Source: a virus
IMG/VR virus record: IMGVR_UViG_3300042923_000119
Coordinates: 1-50,912 of that record
DNA: 50,912 bases
Direction: 5' to 3' (one strand)
Shown here: piece after piece, positions 1 through 7,696 of the stretch
Layout of the letters: each line of letters begins with the position of its first letter
How positions within the stretch are numbered: the stretch's first letter is position 1
Position numbers and translations under genes: made by a program
Notes under the pieces: model-generated
Told to the model about the DNA's origin: nothing
The model's database searches: none
Seen by the model: only the letters and a program-made list of their open reading frames with translations

Positions 1-68
1 GCTACGTAATTAGACCGGAAGACTTACGAGAGTTTGAAGAAGCTAGAAGAACAAAAGTGAAGGGATGA
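1..68 (+). CDS. C-terminal end of a small DNA-binding-like protein (partial)
   Basis: The window opens inside a reading frame (codons from base 3) that encodes 21 residues ending RTKVKG before TGA at 66-68. The stretch VIRPEDLREFEEARR resembles the last strand and helix of excisionase-type winged-helix proteins, but too little is present for a firm call. The stop overlaps the ATG of the antirepressor (ATGA), so the two are probably translationally coupled. Confidence 0.6.
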   Translation, partial: YVIRPEDLREFEEARRTKVKG

Positions 69-820
69 TTGCATTGAACGATTTAATCAAAGTTAATGAA
101 TCAGGAAAAGTAACAGCTAGGGATTTATATGAATTTTTAAGTTTAACTAAAGGACAATTTGCCAGATGGGCCTATCAACATATTACTAGCAATAAATTTG
201 CCGAAGAAAATATAGATTATGAAGGGTTCGACATAATTGTCGAGGGTAATGTAGTTAGAAATTTTTATCTGTCGATTGACTTTGCAAAGAAACTTTGCAT
301 GATATCTAAGTCTCAAAAAGGTGAACAGGCTCGTAACTATTTTATAGAAATTGAAAAACGATACAAACAACAAGTACCTCAATTATCACAACTTGAAATT
401 TTAGCTCAATCAGCACAAATACTTTTAGAACAAGAAAAAGCAATTAAACAAATCTCAGCTACACAAACGAAGCAAGCCGAAGAATTACAAAGTATGCGTG
501 ATGTGGTTGCTCTAAGTTCTACAAGCTGGCGCGGTGATTCTTCAATGTTAATTAGCAAGATGGCTAGAAAACTTGGAGGTAACGAGCATATCCAAGATTT
601 ACGCAATGAAAGTTATAAATTATTAAATGATCGTATGGGCGTAGATTTGAAATGTCGCTTAACAAATAAGCGTAGACGTATGGCGGATGAAGGTGTTTGT
701 AAGTCAAAGAGGGACAACCTTAATCACTTAGATGTTATTAGCGAGGACAAAAAGCTTATTGAGGGTTATGTAGCTATCGTTAAAGAAATGGCTATCAAAT
801 ATGGGATAGGGGTTAACTAG
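65..820 (+). CDS. Phage antirepressor, AntA/AntB-type N-terminus
   Basis: A 251-residue protein. Residues about 5-75 (VNESGKVTARDLYEFL, then an RNFYLSIDFAKKLCMIS block) match the AntA/AntB antirepressor domain pattern. A glutamine-rich helical linker follows (about 100-145), then a C-terminal region with a conserved-looking WRGDSSMLISKMARKLGG stretch similar to the ORF6C-type domain of phage antirepressors. Such proteins inactivate or titrate a lysogeny repressor, which suggests a temperate phage, although no integrase or CI-type repressor is visible here. The start overlaps the upstream stop. Confidence 0.85.
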   Translation: MIALNDLIKVNESGKVTARDLYEFLSLTKGQFARWAYQHITSNKFAEENIDYEGFDIIVEGNVVRNFYLSIDFAKKLCMISKSQKGEQARNYFIEIEKRYKQQVPQLSQLEILAQSAQILLEQEKAIKQISATQTKQAEELQSMRDVVALSSTSWRGDSSMLISKMARKLGGNEHIQDLRNESYKLLNDRMGVDLKCRLTNKRRRMADEGVCKSKRDNLNHLDVISEDKKLIEGYVAIVKEMAIKYGIGVN

Positions 821-821
821 C

Positions 822-1001
822 ATGGCACAAAACATATCGATCAAAGAAGCCGCTCAAACAATGGGTAAATGCCATCAATTTGTACGTGAAGGACTTAAAA
901 GCGGTAATCTTCCATTTGGTACCGCAATAAAAATAAAAAATAGATACAACTACTACATTTCGCCAAAATTGTTTTATGAATATGTTGGACAACCATCATG
1001 A
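822..1001 (+). CDS. Small HTH/excisionase-like DNA-binding protein
   Basis: A 59-residue protein. It begins with ISIKEAAQTMGKCHQFVREGLKSG, a MerR/excisionase-type helix-turn-helix in which KEAA starts helix 1 and QFVREGL is the recognition helix. A wing-like segment ending in YYISPKLFYEYVG follows. It starts one base after the antirepressor stop and its TGA overlaps the next ATG, so it belongs to the same operon. It may be an excisionase, a small regulator, or simply a lysogeny-region DNA-binding protein. Confidence 0.7.
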   Translation: MAQNISIKEAAQTMGKCHQFVREGLKSGNLPFGTAIKIKNRYNYYISPKLFYEYVGQPS

Positions 1002-1147
1002 TACCCAAAATACAGCCAATCAACCGAATAATCAATATCCACGATACCAAGCAATATCAAAATAAAAAGAGTGAGTTTGAGAAAGTTTTAGAAGCTGAGA
1101 AAAGGAAGTGTAATTATGGACAATGTAAAATTGCAAGAAATAATTGA
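998..1147 (+). CDS. Small basic hypothetical protein
   Basis: A 49-residue frame starting in the ATGA overlap with the preceding gene and running 32 bases into the pentapeptide-repeat gene. It is rich in Ile, Asn and Lys, with a central charged helix ([15 protein letters not shown]) and no recognised domain. The overlap is long for this genome and the internal SD (AAGGAAG) serves the next gene, so it could be a leader frame rather than a functional protein. Confidence 0.5.
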   Translation: MIPKIQPINRIINIHDTKQYQNKKSEFEKVLEAEKRKCNYGQCKIARNN

Positions 1148-1649
1148 ATCTCATGGTAAATGGTTAATTAATAGAGATAATGGTAGTCGTGCTAACCTTC
1201 GTGGTGCTGACCTTCGTGGTGCTAACCTTCGTGGTGCTGACCTTTGTGGTGCTAACCTTTGTGATGCTGACCTTTGTGATGCTGACCTTTGTGGTGCTAA
1301 CCTTTGTGGTGCTAACCTTCGTGGTGCTAACCTTTGTGATGCTGACCTTTGTGGTGCTAACCTTTGTGGTGCTAACCTTCGTGGTGCTAACCTTCGTGGT
1401 GCTGACCTTCCAAACAAAATAATCCAAGTAGGCCCAATCGGGAGCCGCAAATCATATACAATCTACAATATTGATAATGATGTTGTACAATGCGGTTGCT
1501 GGAATGATTATAAAGGCGGCAGTTTAGAAGATTTTATAAAGCGTATTGATAACGTCTATGAACCAGATACGCAATATGGTAAAGAATACAGGGCGGTAAT
1601 TGAGTACTTTAAGTTAATGCAGGCTATGCAAAGTGAGACTAAGCCATGA
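1116..1649 (+). CDS. Pentapeptide-repeat protein with a phage-type C-terminal domain
   Basis: A 177-residue protein. Residues 26-100 are fifteen consecutive A(D/N)L(R/C)(G/D) pentapeptides, which in this family fold into a right-handed quadrilateral beta-helix. The remainder (about 101-177, with a [14 protein letters not shown] segment) is a compact domain often attached to short pentapeptide arrays in phages. The residue after the central Leu is only Arg or Cys, giving an Arg/Cys ladder along one face. AAGGAAG stands ahead of the ATG. Family members mimic DNA or act as structural adaptors; the function here is unknown. Confidence 0.85.
   Translation: MDNVKLQEIIESHGKWLINRDNGSRANLRGADLRGANLRGADLCGANLCDADLCDADLCGANLCGANLRGANLCDADLCGANLCGANLRGANLRGADLPNKIIQVGPIGSRKSYTIYNIDNDVVQCGCWNDYKGGSLEDFIKRIDNVYEPDTQYGKEYRAVIEYFKLMQAMQSETKP
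1191..1415 (+). repeat. 15-bp coding tandem repeat (15 units)
   Basis: Fifteen head-to-tail 15-bp units with consensus GCTAACCTTCGTGGT. Units differ mainly at three single positions: A/G (Asn/Asp codon), C/T (CGT Arg or TGT Cys) and G/A (GGT Gly or GAT Asp). Synonymous positions are essentially fixed, so the array looks recently expanded by slippage or unequal recombination rather than old and selected only at protein level. Confidence 0.9.
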
Positions 1650-1831
1650 AACAAATTGACCGAATAAAAAGTATGACTACTAGCGAAATGGCTGAGTATT
1701 TAGATAACCATGGCAGATATAGAAAATGTGTAGGATGTTGCGCTTATCAGTATTGTCATAAGGTGATTAACGATTCTAAAACCTGCAAACAAACAATCAA
1801 TGACTACTTGGAAAGCGAGGTAACACCATGA
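1646..1831 (+). CDS. Small cysteine-rich hypothetical protein
   Basis: A 61-residue protein with a helical N-terminus ([16 protein letters not shown]) and a Cys cluster ([13 protein letters not shown], then a later TCKQ) that could bind a metal ion. It starts in an ATGA overlap with the pentapeptide gene. The next gene has the same layout (short helix, CACCTYNY cluster), so the two look like diverged duplicates. No function recognised. Confidence 0.65.
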   Translation: MKQIDRIKSMTTSEMAEYLDNHGRYRKCVGCCAYQYCHKVINDSKTCKQTINDYLESEVTP

Positions 1832-2049
1832 CACTAGGCGATAGAATACGTCAAATGAATGATGAAGAATTGATCAACTTTTTAAAATTAGTAGAAGTTA
1901 AAACAATTAGATTAAACGAAGCATGCGCTTGTTGCACATATAATTACAATCATGAATATTGTATGATGTTTTGTTTAGAAGGTCGTAAAAAATATCTAGA
2001 AAGAGAGGAAGAGGTGCCAACATGCGAATCCAACAACACGCAAACCTAA
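1828..2049 (+). CDS. Small cysteine-rich hypothetical protein (paralogue of the preceding gene)
   Basis: A 73-residue protein beginning LGDRIRQMNDEELINFL, followed by a CACCTYNYNHEYCMMFC cluster with five Cys and a His. The arrangement parallels the upstream gene. It overlaps that gene by ATGA and the LysM gene by 28 bases. Metal binding is inferred from the cluster only. Confidence 0.65.
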   Translation: MTLGDRIRQMNDEELINFLKLVEVKTIRLNEACACCTYNYNHEYCMMFCLEGRKKYLEREEEVPTCESNNTQT

Positions 2050-2369
2050 TAAACGCATGCTTAAAAGTAGGACTAGCTATCGTAGTAGTTTTGATAGCAT
2101 TGTCGCTTACTGGCTTTGCTGATAATCCAAAAGATTACGAGCTAAAAACTGAAACTTACATAGTTCAAGATGGCGATACACTTTGGGGAATAGCTGAAAC
2201 ATATATACATAAAAATTCATACGGTACTCGTGATATTCGCGAATTTAAAACTGGTATACAGCAACTTAATTATGATAGATATCCAGATATCAAAAGTGGC
2301 TTAATCCATCCGAATGATGAGCTGAAAATAAAATATTGGGTTAGAAAGGAAGTGCCTAATAATGAATAA
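2022..2369 (+). CDS. Membrane-anchored LysM-domain protein
   Basis: A 115-residue protein. Residues about 13-33 (VGLAIVVVLIALSLTGFA) form one transmembrane helix or uncleaved signal. A LysM-like domain follows, with the hallmark VQDGDTLWGIAE at about 49-60 and LIHPNDELKI near the end. LysM domains bind peptidoglycan, so the protein probably sits in the cytoplasmic membrane facing the cell wall. A strong SD (GAGGTG) lies just before the ATG inside the upstream gene. A role in superinfection or envelope modification is possible but unproven. Confidence 0.75.
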   Translation: MRIQQHANLINACLKVGLAIVVVLIALSLTGFADNPKDYELKTETYIVQDGDTLWGIAETYIHKNSYGTRDIREFKTGIQQLNYDRYPDIKSGLIHPNDELKIKYWVRKEVPNNE

Positions 2370-2553
2370 ACTTGACTTACAAGAGACTACAAATGGTTGG
2401 GACTATCAATTATATGTGTTAGGCGGAGAACTGTTTACTAGCGGTCACGTAGACATCAAAGATTTAGAGTTGGCTAAAGATGAAATAGAATCAAGAGTTT
2501 ACGGCAACTTTGAACTTGGACAAGTTGTATTTTTACAGGAAAGGGATGTTTAG
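2362..2553 (+). CDS. Hypothetical protein
   Basis: A 63-residue acidic protein (NGWDYQLYVLGGELFTSGHVDIKDLELAKDEIES) with an alternating strand/helix look and no domain I recognise. AAGGAAG precedes the ATG, and it overlaps the LysM gene by 8 bases. Confidence 0.6.
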   Translation: MNKLDLQETTNGWDYQLYVLGGELFTSGHVDIKDLELAKDEIESRVYGNFELGQVVFLQERDV

Positions 2554-2554
2554 A

Positions 2555-2923
2555 ATGGGACAATGTGGATTAAGGATAATGGCTAATTGGTTTGGCTTTA
2601 CAAAAGTGAAAAACATCGAAAGTAAATGCACATTAAAAAAACTACGCATTGAAAAAGGATTTGAAACAGTAACGGCATTCGCAAAGGCAACAGGTATCCA
2701 TCCGGCAACTTACAGCGCAATCGAAAATCACCAATATGAAGCTAATGCAAAATTTAAACAAGCAATTGCTACAAAGTTAGGTATGACTATCGAAGAAGTT
2801 TTTCCCGAGCGCAAATCAAAGGTGAACATTACTATCATTCATGAGACACCTAATAATATTGAAACGATGCTACAGAAACAGTATGGCAACAAGTTAATGC
2901 CAAGAAAGGTCGTAATGCAATGA
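2555..2923 (+). CDS. XRE-family helix-turn-helix protein
   Basis: A 122-residue protein. Residues about 23-82 hold an XRE/Cro-type HTH (LKKLRIEKG, AFAKATGIHPATYSAIE, then an A.KLGMTIEEVFPE tail). The chosen ATG follows the upstream stop and an AAAGGG SD; a longer frame from 2510 would overlap the previous gene by 44 bases and lacks a good SD. It is probably an early transcription regulator. Confidence 0.75.
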   Translation: MGQCGLRIMANWFGFTKVKNIESKCTLKKLRIEKGFETVTAFAKATGIHPATYSAIENHQYEANAKFKQAIATKLGMTIEEVFPERKSKVNITIIHETPNNIETMLQKQYGNKLMPRKVVMQ

Positions 2924-3147
2924 AGAAATTAACTTTAGCTAGATATGGTAAAAACAAATTAGTTTTAGCAATCGCAGGCAAACCAACCTACATAATTAAA
3001 AGCGAATTTGGCGAACTTGACCAAGAAGATGAAAAGCTTTTGGCAATAATGAGAGATTTGTTTAACGATGAATTAAACAAAATAGAATTACGGAGTTGTC
3101 TTTTACATCACTTGCCAAACATAGCTAAAATGCTAGAAATTGTTTGA
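2920..3147 (+). CDS. Hypothetical protein
   Basis: A 75-residue protein with a beta-like N-terminus (LTLARYGKNKLVLAIAGKPTYIIK) and a helical acidic C-terminus. It starts in an ATGA overlap with the HTH gene, so it may be co-translated with it. No recognisable domain. Confidence 0.6.
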   Translation: MKKLTLARYGKNKLVLAIAGKPTYIIKSEFGELDQEDEKLLAIMRDLFNDELNKIELRSCLLHHLPNIAKMLEIV

Positions 3148-3159
3148 GGTGATTATGAT

Positions 3160-3345
3160 ATGTGGTGCGCTAGATGTGGTAGGGATGATACTGAATTAGT
3201 TTGGGTAATGACATCAAGTAGAAAAACAGTATTGCCAATGTGTGCTGATGATCGTTCGTGTTATCCGAAAAAAGAACAAAAAAATACCAGCTTTTGCAGA
3301 GCTGGCGTTCAAAGTATTTATAAAAACAAATTACAAGTAGTTTAA
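3160..3345 (+). CDS. Small zinc-finger-like hypothetical protein
   Basis: A 61-residue protein beginning MWCARCGRDD, a CxxC zinc knuckle, with a second Cys pair further on (MCADDRSCYP). A GAGGTGAT SD lies 8-15 bases upstream. An upstream ATG in another frame dies after 14 codons. Probably a small metal-binding protein. Confidence 0.6.
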   Translation: MWCARCGRDDTELVWVMTSSRKTVLPMCADDRSCYPKKEQKNTSFCRAGVQSIYKNKLQVV

Positions 3346-3378
3346 CAATTAAATTTAAAAAAGTCAAGGAGATTAGTT

Positions 3379-3705
3379 ATGAAGGAACATATAGATTGTA
3401 AACAATGGACTTGCCTTTCGGAAGAACAACGGCAAAGACTTATTCCTTGGTTATTAGGAACAGGTAATCTAAAAATATTACATTATTCAAGATATTTTAC
3501 TATTAAAAGATGTATTGATTTTATACGCCATTATCACCAAATTGATATTTATACAGTTAATGAATTATGGTGTATTCAGCTTTTTGATTTATGTGATTGT
3601 GCCAATGATCAAGTCCCATGTGTTTACGAGACTGATAGTACTGAGCTAATAGATTCGCTATATCAGTCTATGTTATGGATTTTAGACTGTTTAATGGATT
3701 CGTAA
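3379..3705 (+). CDS. Hypothetical protein
   Basis: A 108-residue protein with several Trp and Cys residues (CKQWTCLSEEQRQRLIPWL, ELWCIQLFDLCDCAND), mostly helical. The SD AAGGAG precedes the ATG. I do not recognise the family. Confidence 0.6.
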   Translation: MKEHIDCKQWTCLSEEQRQRLIPWLLGTGNLKILHYSRYFTIKRCIDFIRHYHQIDIYTVNELWCIQLFDLCDCANDQVPCVYETDSTELIDSLYQSMLWILDCLMDS

Positions 3706-3727
3706 GAATAATAAGGAGTGGTAAACC

Positions 3728-4084
3728 ATGAAAACGCCTTGGACTAAAGAACAACTTCAAATATTGCATAATAATGCAGGAAAAATAAAAACAGATGAAC
3801 TTGCCAAGATGATAGGTAAAAGTGTCTTGTCTGTACAGTAACGTGCTTGTAGGGATGGGATAAGTTTAAAAACGACAATTAATCTTAAACGTAAGAAAGT
3901 TATTAAAAATACTGGTTGTAGCTATGAAAAAGTATTGCCACGTGAGCAATGGAATAAAGCAAAAGCATTTTTAGGGATGATGGACAAGTTAAAAAGCGTG
4001 ATACCTAGTAATGTTAAACCTGTCTTGGATTTAGAACAATTACAAAAAGCGTTTGCAATAAGGGAACGTGTTATACATGGATGA
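3728..4084 (+). pseudogene. HTH/Myb-like DNA-binding gene interrupted by an in-frame TAA
   Basis: The frame encodes 118 codons with one internal stop, TAA at 3839-3841. The N-terminal 37 residues (MKTPWTKEQLQILHNNAGKI, then ELAKMIGKSVLSVQ) and the residues after the stop (RACRDGISL) together form a continuous Myb/HTH-like DNA-binding motif, with a further 70 residues in frame. The stop falls inside the putative recognition helix. A CAA-to-TAA change would explain it. There is a good SD (AAGGAG) and the original start is intact, so a 37-residue peptide may still be made. Confidence 0.7.
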
Positions 4085-4175
4085 TTTAAATACAGCGCGT
4101 GGCATAGTTAATGGGGTTTTGCTGTCAGTTTTGTTTTGGGTAGTAGAATTATTAATTTTAATTTATGTGTGGTGA
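4077..4175 (+). CDS. Tiny membrane protein
   Basis: A 32-residue protein, MDDLNTARGIVNGVLLSVLF and onward to LILIYVW, consisting of a short polar head and one transmembrane helix. It overlaps the end of the interrupted HTH gene by 8 bases and ends just before the sigma-factor gene. Function unknown. Confidence 0.55.
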   Translation: MDDLNTARGIVNGVLLSVLFWVVELLILIYVW

Positions 4176-4180
4176 TATAG

Positions 4181-4849
4181 ATGGTTCTTAGTGATGTAGA
4201 AAGGGAAAAGTTCATTGAAGATAATTTAAACCTAGTTTACTTTGTTGTACATAAAAGTTTTGAAAAAGTAGAGTATCCTGGTATTGATTTTGATGATCTT
4301 GCTAGTGTTGGCTCGATTGGATTAATTAAGGCGATTGATTGTTTTGATGAAAAGTTTGGTGTTAAATTCGCAACCTACGCCGTACCAACAATTCATGGGT
4401 ATATTGCTAGATGGTTACGTGATACAACTTGCCAAGTTAAATTCCCGAGAGAAGTTAAAGATTTATGGTATCAAGTCAATAAAAACAACATGCAAGATTG
4501 TACCGTAGATGAAATAGTTGAAAAACTTGGTGCAACAAAGAAGCGAGCAATGCAAGTGATGGATTTTGGTAAAGCAAAGATTATAGCTTCTCTTGATTTT
4601 CAAATAGATGAAAGCGGAACTGATGCATACGAAACGATGGTTGCATATGAACCGGATTTTGATAGCGGTTTATTGATTTATGACATTAGAAAACGATTAA
4701 GTTTTAAAGAAAGGCAGGCTTTTGAACTTGCAGTACAAGGAAAAACTCAGAAAGAAATAGCAAATATTTTTAATTGTTCGCAAGCGTATGTAAGCCGAAT
4801 GTTAATAAAGATCAAAGGTAAAGTTAGAAAATATTTAAATGAAAACTAG
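4181..4849 (+). CDS. Phage-encoded RNA polymerase sigma factor (sigma-70 family, SigB/F/G-like)
   Basis: A 222-residue protein. Region 2 is clear at about 12-80 (FDDLASVGSIGLIKAID, FATYAVPTIHGYIARWLRD), which binds the beta-prime clamp and the -10 element. A region-3-like segment follows (FPREVKDLWYQV, then VDEIVEKLGAT). Region 4 ends the protein (FKERQAFELA, then KEIANIFNCSQAYVSRMLIKIK) and would contact the -35. It therefore looks like a complete alternative sigma rather than a truncated ECF type. It likely redirects host polymerase to a subset of phage promoters; which ones cannot be told from sequence. Confidence 0.88.
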   Translation: MVLSDVEREKFIEDNLNLVYFVVHKSFEKVEYPGIDFDDLASVGSIGLIKAIDCFDEKFGVKFATYAVPTIHGYIARWLRDTTCQVKFPREVKDLWYQVNKNNMQDCTVDEIVEKLGATKKRAMQVMDFGKAKIIASLDFQIDESGTDAYETMVAYEPDFDSGLLIYDIRKRLSFKERQAFELAVQGKTQKEIANIFNCSQAYVSRMLIKIKGKVRKYLNEN

Positions 4850-4860
4850 GGGGTATTTAA

Positions 4861-5016
4861 ATGGTTGTTGACAATCAAAAACTTTTAGATGCTGCAATCG
4901 AACTAGTAACACACAAAGATAGTTTTGAGCTAATAAAGTCAATTGAAAAAATCGCAAAAATAATCGGTATGGATGGCGACTATCACGATAGAGCCAAAAG
5001 ACCGCAAATTGATTAG
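4861..5016 (+). CDS. Small helical hypothetical protein
   Basis: A 51-residue protein (VDNQKLLDAAIELVTHKDSF, ending HDRAKRPQID). A strong SD (AGGGGG) lies upstream and it stands alone between sigma and the ATPase. No family recognised. Confidence 0.6.
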   Translation: MVVDNQKLLDAAIELVTHKDSFELIKSIEKIAKIIGMDGDYHDRAKRPQID

Positions 5017-5041
5017 ACAATAAAAATTAGGAGGATATGTT

Positions 5042-6682
5042 ATGAAAATAAAGACAATCAAAATTAGTAACTTTTTAGGTATTGACGAATTCAATCTAAA
5101 TCCTAGCAATTTGACAGTATTAGAGGGCGTTAAAGGCTCTGGCAAATCAAGCGTACTAGAAGGTATTGAAACCGCTATAAGCAACACCAAACGCCGTACA
5201 GAGGTAATTAAACATGGCGAGGGCGAGTCTACGTTATTCATTGAAACTGATACAGGGTTAGAAATTGATCGCCGTATTCGTGAAGGTAAGTCGGATTACT
5301 TAAAACTTCGTCAACAGGGTACTGGCATTAAGTCCACTGAATCTGAACTTCGAAAATTGATATCCGGCGATATTTTTAGACCACTTGATTTTATTAATAT
5401 GCAAGCTATCAAACAAACTGAAATTATCTTAGGCATGATTAAAATGCAGTACACAGATAAAGAAATCAAAGGATGGTTCGGACAAGATGTTTTAAGCGGA
5501 ATTAATACGGACAAGCATTTATTACAGGTGCTTAAAGATATTGAAATGGCTAATTACAAACAGCGTGAAGAAACAAACCGCGAAATTAAATTATTAGAAG
5601 GTCAAGTTAAGGGAATTGAATCTGAATTACCGCCAAACTATGACGGTGAAGAGTGGAAAGCCCTAAAAGTACAAGATTACTATAATAAAGTTTCCGAAGC
5701 TCAAAAAACCAACAATTTTATTGATGAAGCTGAAAGATTGACCGCTGGTATTACTGAAAAAGTTGAATCAATTGAAACGGCAGCCGAAAATAATAAATCT
5801 CAAATTAAAATCAAATTCACAGAGCAACGGCAAGACTTGAAAGATATCATCGAATTGTCAAAAGGTAAGATCGTAACAGCTAATAATATTATCAATTCTG
5901 CATCCGATAAATTAAATCTTGAATATGCCGAATTAGATAAGCAAATGGCGCAGGAAATAGCTGAAATTAAAACCAAATACGAAGATTTTAAAAAGCACAA
6001 AAAACAAGTTAACGATAGCGATGTTGATGCACAAAAAGAAATTATTGATGTTCAAAATCAAAAAATCGCCGCAAAAGATCAGGAAATAACTTCATTGGCT
6101 GATCTTGAAAAACAAGAGTTGAAAGCCGAAGATACCAAAACGGAATCCGATATTGAAAAAGAAAAATTAAGAGCTGGCAAAGCTACTGAATATCTTAAAT
6201 CTCATGAAAAAACTGATACTCAGCCATTACAAACCGAAGCTGATAAGGTGGCAGAAATGCAGAGCTATCTTCGTGAATGGGATAGAATGCTTGATATTCG
6301 TGACGGTAAACTGGCTACCAAGAAATCCTATTCCGATAGCTTAACCAACATCATTACGACCGCAAGAAATAAACCTGCTGAACTTTTAAAACAGCATAAA
6401 TTACCGATTGACGGTATTAGTGTAGATGAAAATTCAATGATTCGGATTAATGGCACTTTATTGGATGGCTTATCTGATGGTGAAAAATTAGAAGCAGCTT
6501 TCAAAATTGCGTTACAACGTATTGGGGAACTTCGCATCATCTGTTTAGATGGTATGGAAAAATTAAATGAATCCGAGCAAAATAAGATTGTCAAACTTTG
6601 CGAAGATAATGACTTGCAAGCATTTGTGACAATTACAAAAGATACCGAAAATGGAAATTTTGAAGTTAAGGGGTGCTTATGA
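5042..6682 (+). CDS. SMC/RecN-like AAA ATPase of the phage recombination module
   Basis: A 546-residue protein. Walker A GVKGSGKSS is at about 30-38, a long charged coiled coil spans about 170-400, an ABC-type signature LSDGEK is near 477, and a Walker B-like IICLDG is near 499. This is the SMC/Rad50 layout (head-coil-head). It directly precedes RecT and a PD-(D/E)XK nuclease, so it probably acts with them in DNA end processing or annealing. The SD AGGAGG precedes the ATG and the stop overlaps the next start. Confidence 0.85.
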   Translation: MKIKTIKISNFLGIDEFNLNPSNLTVLEGVKGSGKSSVLEGIETAISNTKRRTEVIKHGEGESTLFIETDTGLEIDRRIREGKSDYLKLRQQGTGIKSTESELRKLISGDIFRPLDFINMQAIKQTEIILGMIKMQYTDKEIKGWFGQDVLSGINTDKHLLQVLKDIEMANYKQREETNREIKLLEGQVKGIESELPPNYDGEEWKALKVQDYYNKVSEAQKTNNFIDEAERLTAGITEKVESIETAAENNKSQIKIKFTEQRQDLKDIIELSKGKIVTANNIINSASDKLNLEYAELDKQMAQEIAEIKTKYEDFKKHKKQVNDSDVDAQKEIIDVQNQKIAAKDQEITSLADLEKQELKAEDTKTESDIEKEKLRAGKATEYLKSHEKTDTQPLQTEADKVAEMQSYLREWDRMLDIRDGKLATKKSYSDSLTNIITTARNKPAELLKQHKLPIDGISVDENSMIRINGTLLDGLSDGEKLEAAFKIALQRIGELRIICLDGMEKLNESEQNKIVKLCEDNDLQAFVTITKDTENGNFEVKGCL

Positions 6683-6873
6683 TAATGCCTAATAATTTTC
6701 AAATTTTAGCTTATATACAGGCTATGAAAGATGAAATAGATTGCAAAATTGATACTGTGTTTGAAAACAAAAAGATAGTTGATAGAGATAATGTTTTTCG
6801 TGGGCTTAAAACATATAAAAAGCAACTTGCTAATCTTGAAAAGTTTATAAAAGGTGGTAATCATAATGGCTAA
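6679..6873 (+). CDS. Small helical hypothetical protein
   Basis: A 64-residue lysine-rich helical protein (YIQAMKDEIDCKIDTVFENK). The ATG at 6679 overlaps the ATPase stop (ATGA) and is preceded by AAGGGGTG; a GTG at 6673 is possible but worse placed. It lies between the ATPase and RecT and overlaps RecT by 8 bases, so it is likely part of that operon. Confidence 0.6.
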   Translation: MIMPNNFQILAYIQAMKDEIDCKIDTVFENKKIVDRDNVFRGLKTYKKQLANLEKFIKGGNHNG

Positions 6874-7696
6874 TGAATTAACGACAGTACAAAACTTACA
6901 AGGAATGCTTGCAAATGTAAATGTAAAAAAACGTTTTGAAGATATGTTAGGTAGTAAATCAGCAGGGTTTATGTCTAGTATTATGTCGCTAACAACGGCT
7001 AATAAACAATTACAGACTTGCGACCCTAAAACAATTCTTTCAGCGGCTGGTATTGCTGCTACATTAGATTTACCGATTAATCCAAACTTAGGTTTTGCTT
7101 ACGTTATTCCTTATGGCAAAGAAGCTCAATTCCAAATGGGTTATAAGGGATTTATTCAACTGGCAATGCGTTCTGGTCAATATAAATTAATGAATGCTTC
7201 TGAGGTATATGAGGGTGAATTGGTTACAAGGAATCGTATTACTGGCGAATTTACATTTGATTTTGAAGCTAAAGTTTCAGATAAAATTATTGGTTATTGC
7301 GCCTACATTCAGCTTGTAAATGGATTTGAAAAGTATTTATATATGACGGTCGAAGATGTCGAAAAACATGCAAAAAAATACAGCCAAACGTATAAAAGTG
7401 CAAAAGAATACATTCGTGAAAAAAGTAAATGGACAACAGATTTTAATGCTATGGCACTGAAAACCGTAATTAAATTATTAATCAGTAAATACGGTATTTT
7501 GTCTATTGATATGCAGACTGCAATACAAGCCGATCAAGCTGTAATCCACGAAAATGAAAACGGTGATGTTGATTTTGATTATACCGATAACCATACTATT
7601 GATGCTGAATTTGAAACGGCAAATGGCAGAGGAGTACCAGATTTAAAACTAAGCAATGAACAATCACCTTTTGACGTAAAGGATGGTGAAAAATAA
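6866..7696 (+). CDS. recT: RecT-family single-strand annealing protein
   Basis: A 276-residue protein with the RecT pattern: an N-terminal LTTVQNLQGML, then DPKTILSAAGIAATLDLPIN, FAYVIPYGKEAQFQMGYKG and QLAMRSGQY blocks, and a variable acidic tail. It anneals complementary single strands during phage recombination and replication. The ATG at 6866 lies 8 bases upstream of the previous stop's last base and follows AAAGGTGG. The next gene, a nuclease, starts immediately after the stop. Confidence 0.93.
   Translation: MANELTTVQNLQGMLANVNVKKRFEDMLGSKSAGFMSSIMSLTTANKQLQTCDPKTILSAAGIAATLDLPINPNLGFAYVIPYGKEAQFQMGYKGFIQLAMRSGQYKLMNASEVYEGELVTRNRITGEFTFDFEAKVSDKIIGYCAYIQLVNGFEKYLYMTVEDVEKHAKKYSQTYKSAKEYIREKSKWTTDFNAMALKTVIKLLISKYGILSIDMQTAIQADQAVIHENENGDVDFDYTDNHTIDAEFETANGRGVPDLKLSNEQSPFDVKDGEK

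Noticed and set aside
1151-1450. Long open frames on both strands across the pentapeptide array
   Set aside because: They arise because the repeat unit is 15 bp (a multiple of 3) and lacks stops in most frames; their translations are monotonous repeats with no SD.
3728-4084. Stop-codon reassignment (TAA read as Gln)
   Set aside because: All other genes in the window use TAA, TAG and TGA as ordinary stops, and no other conserved gene is interrupted.
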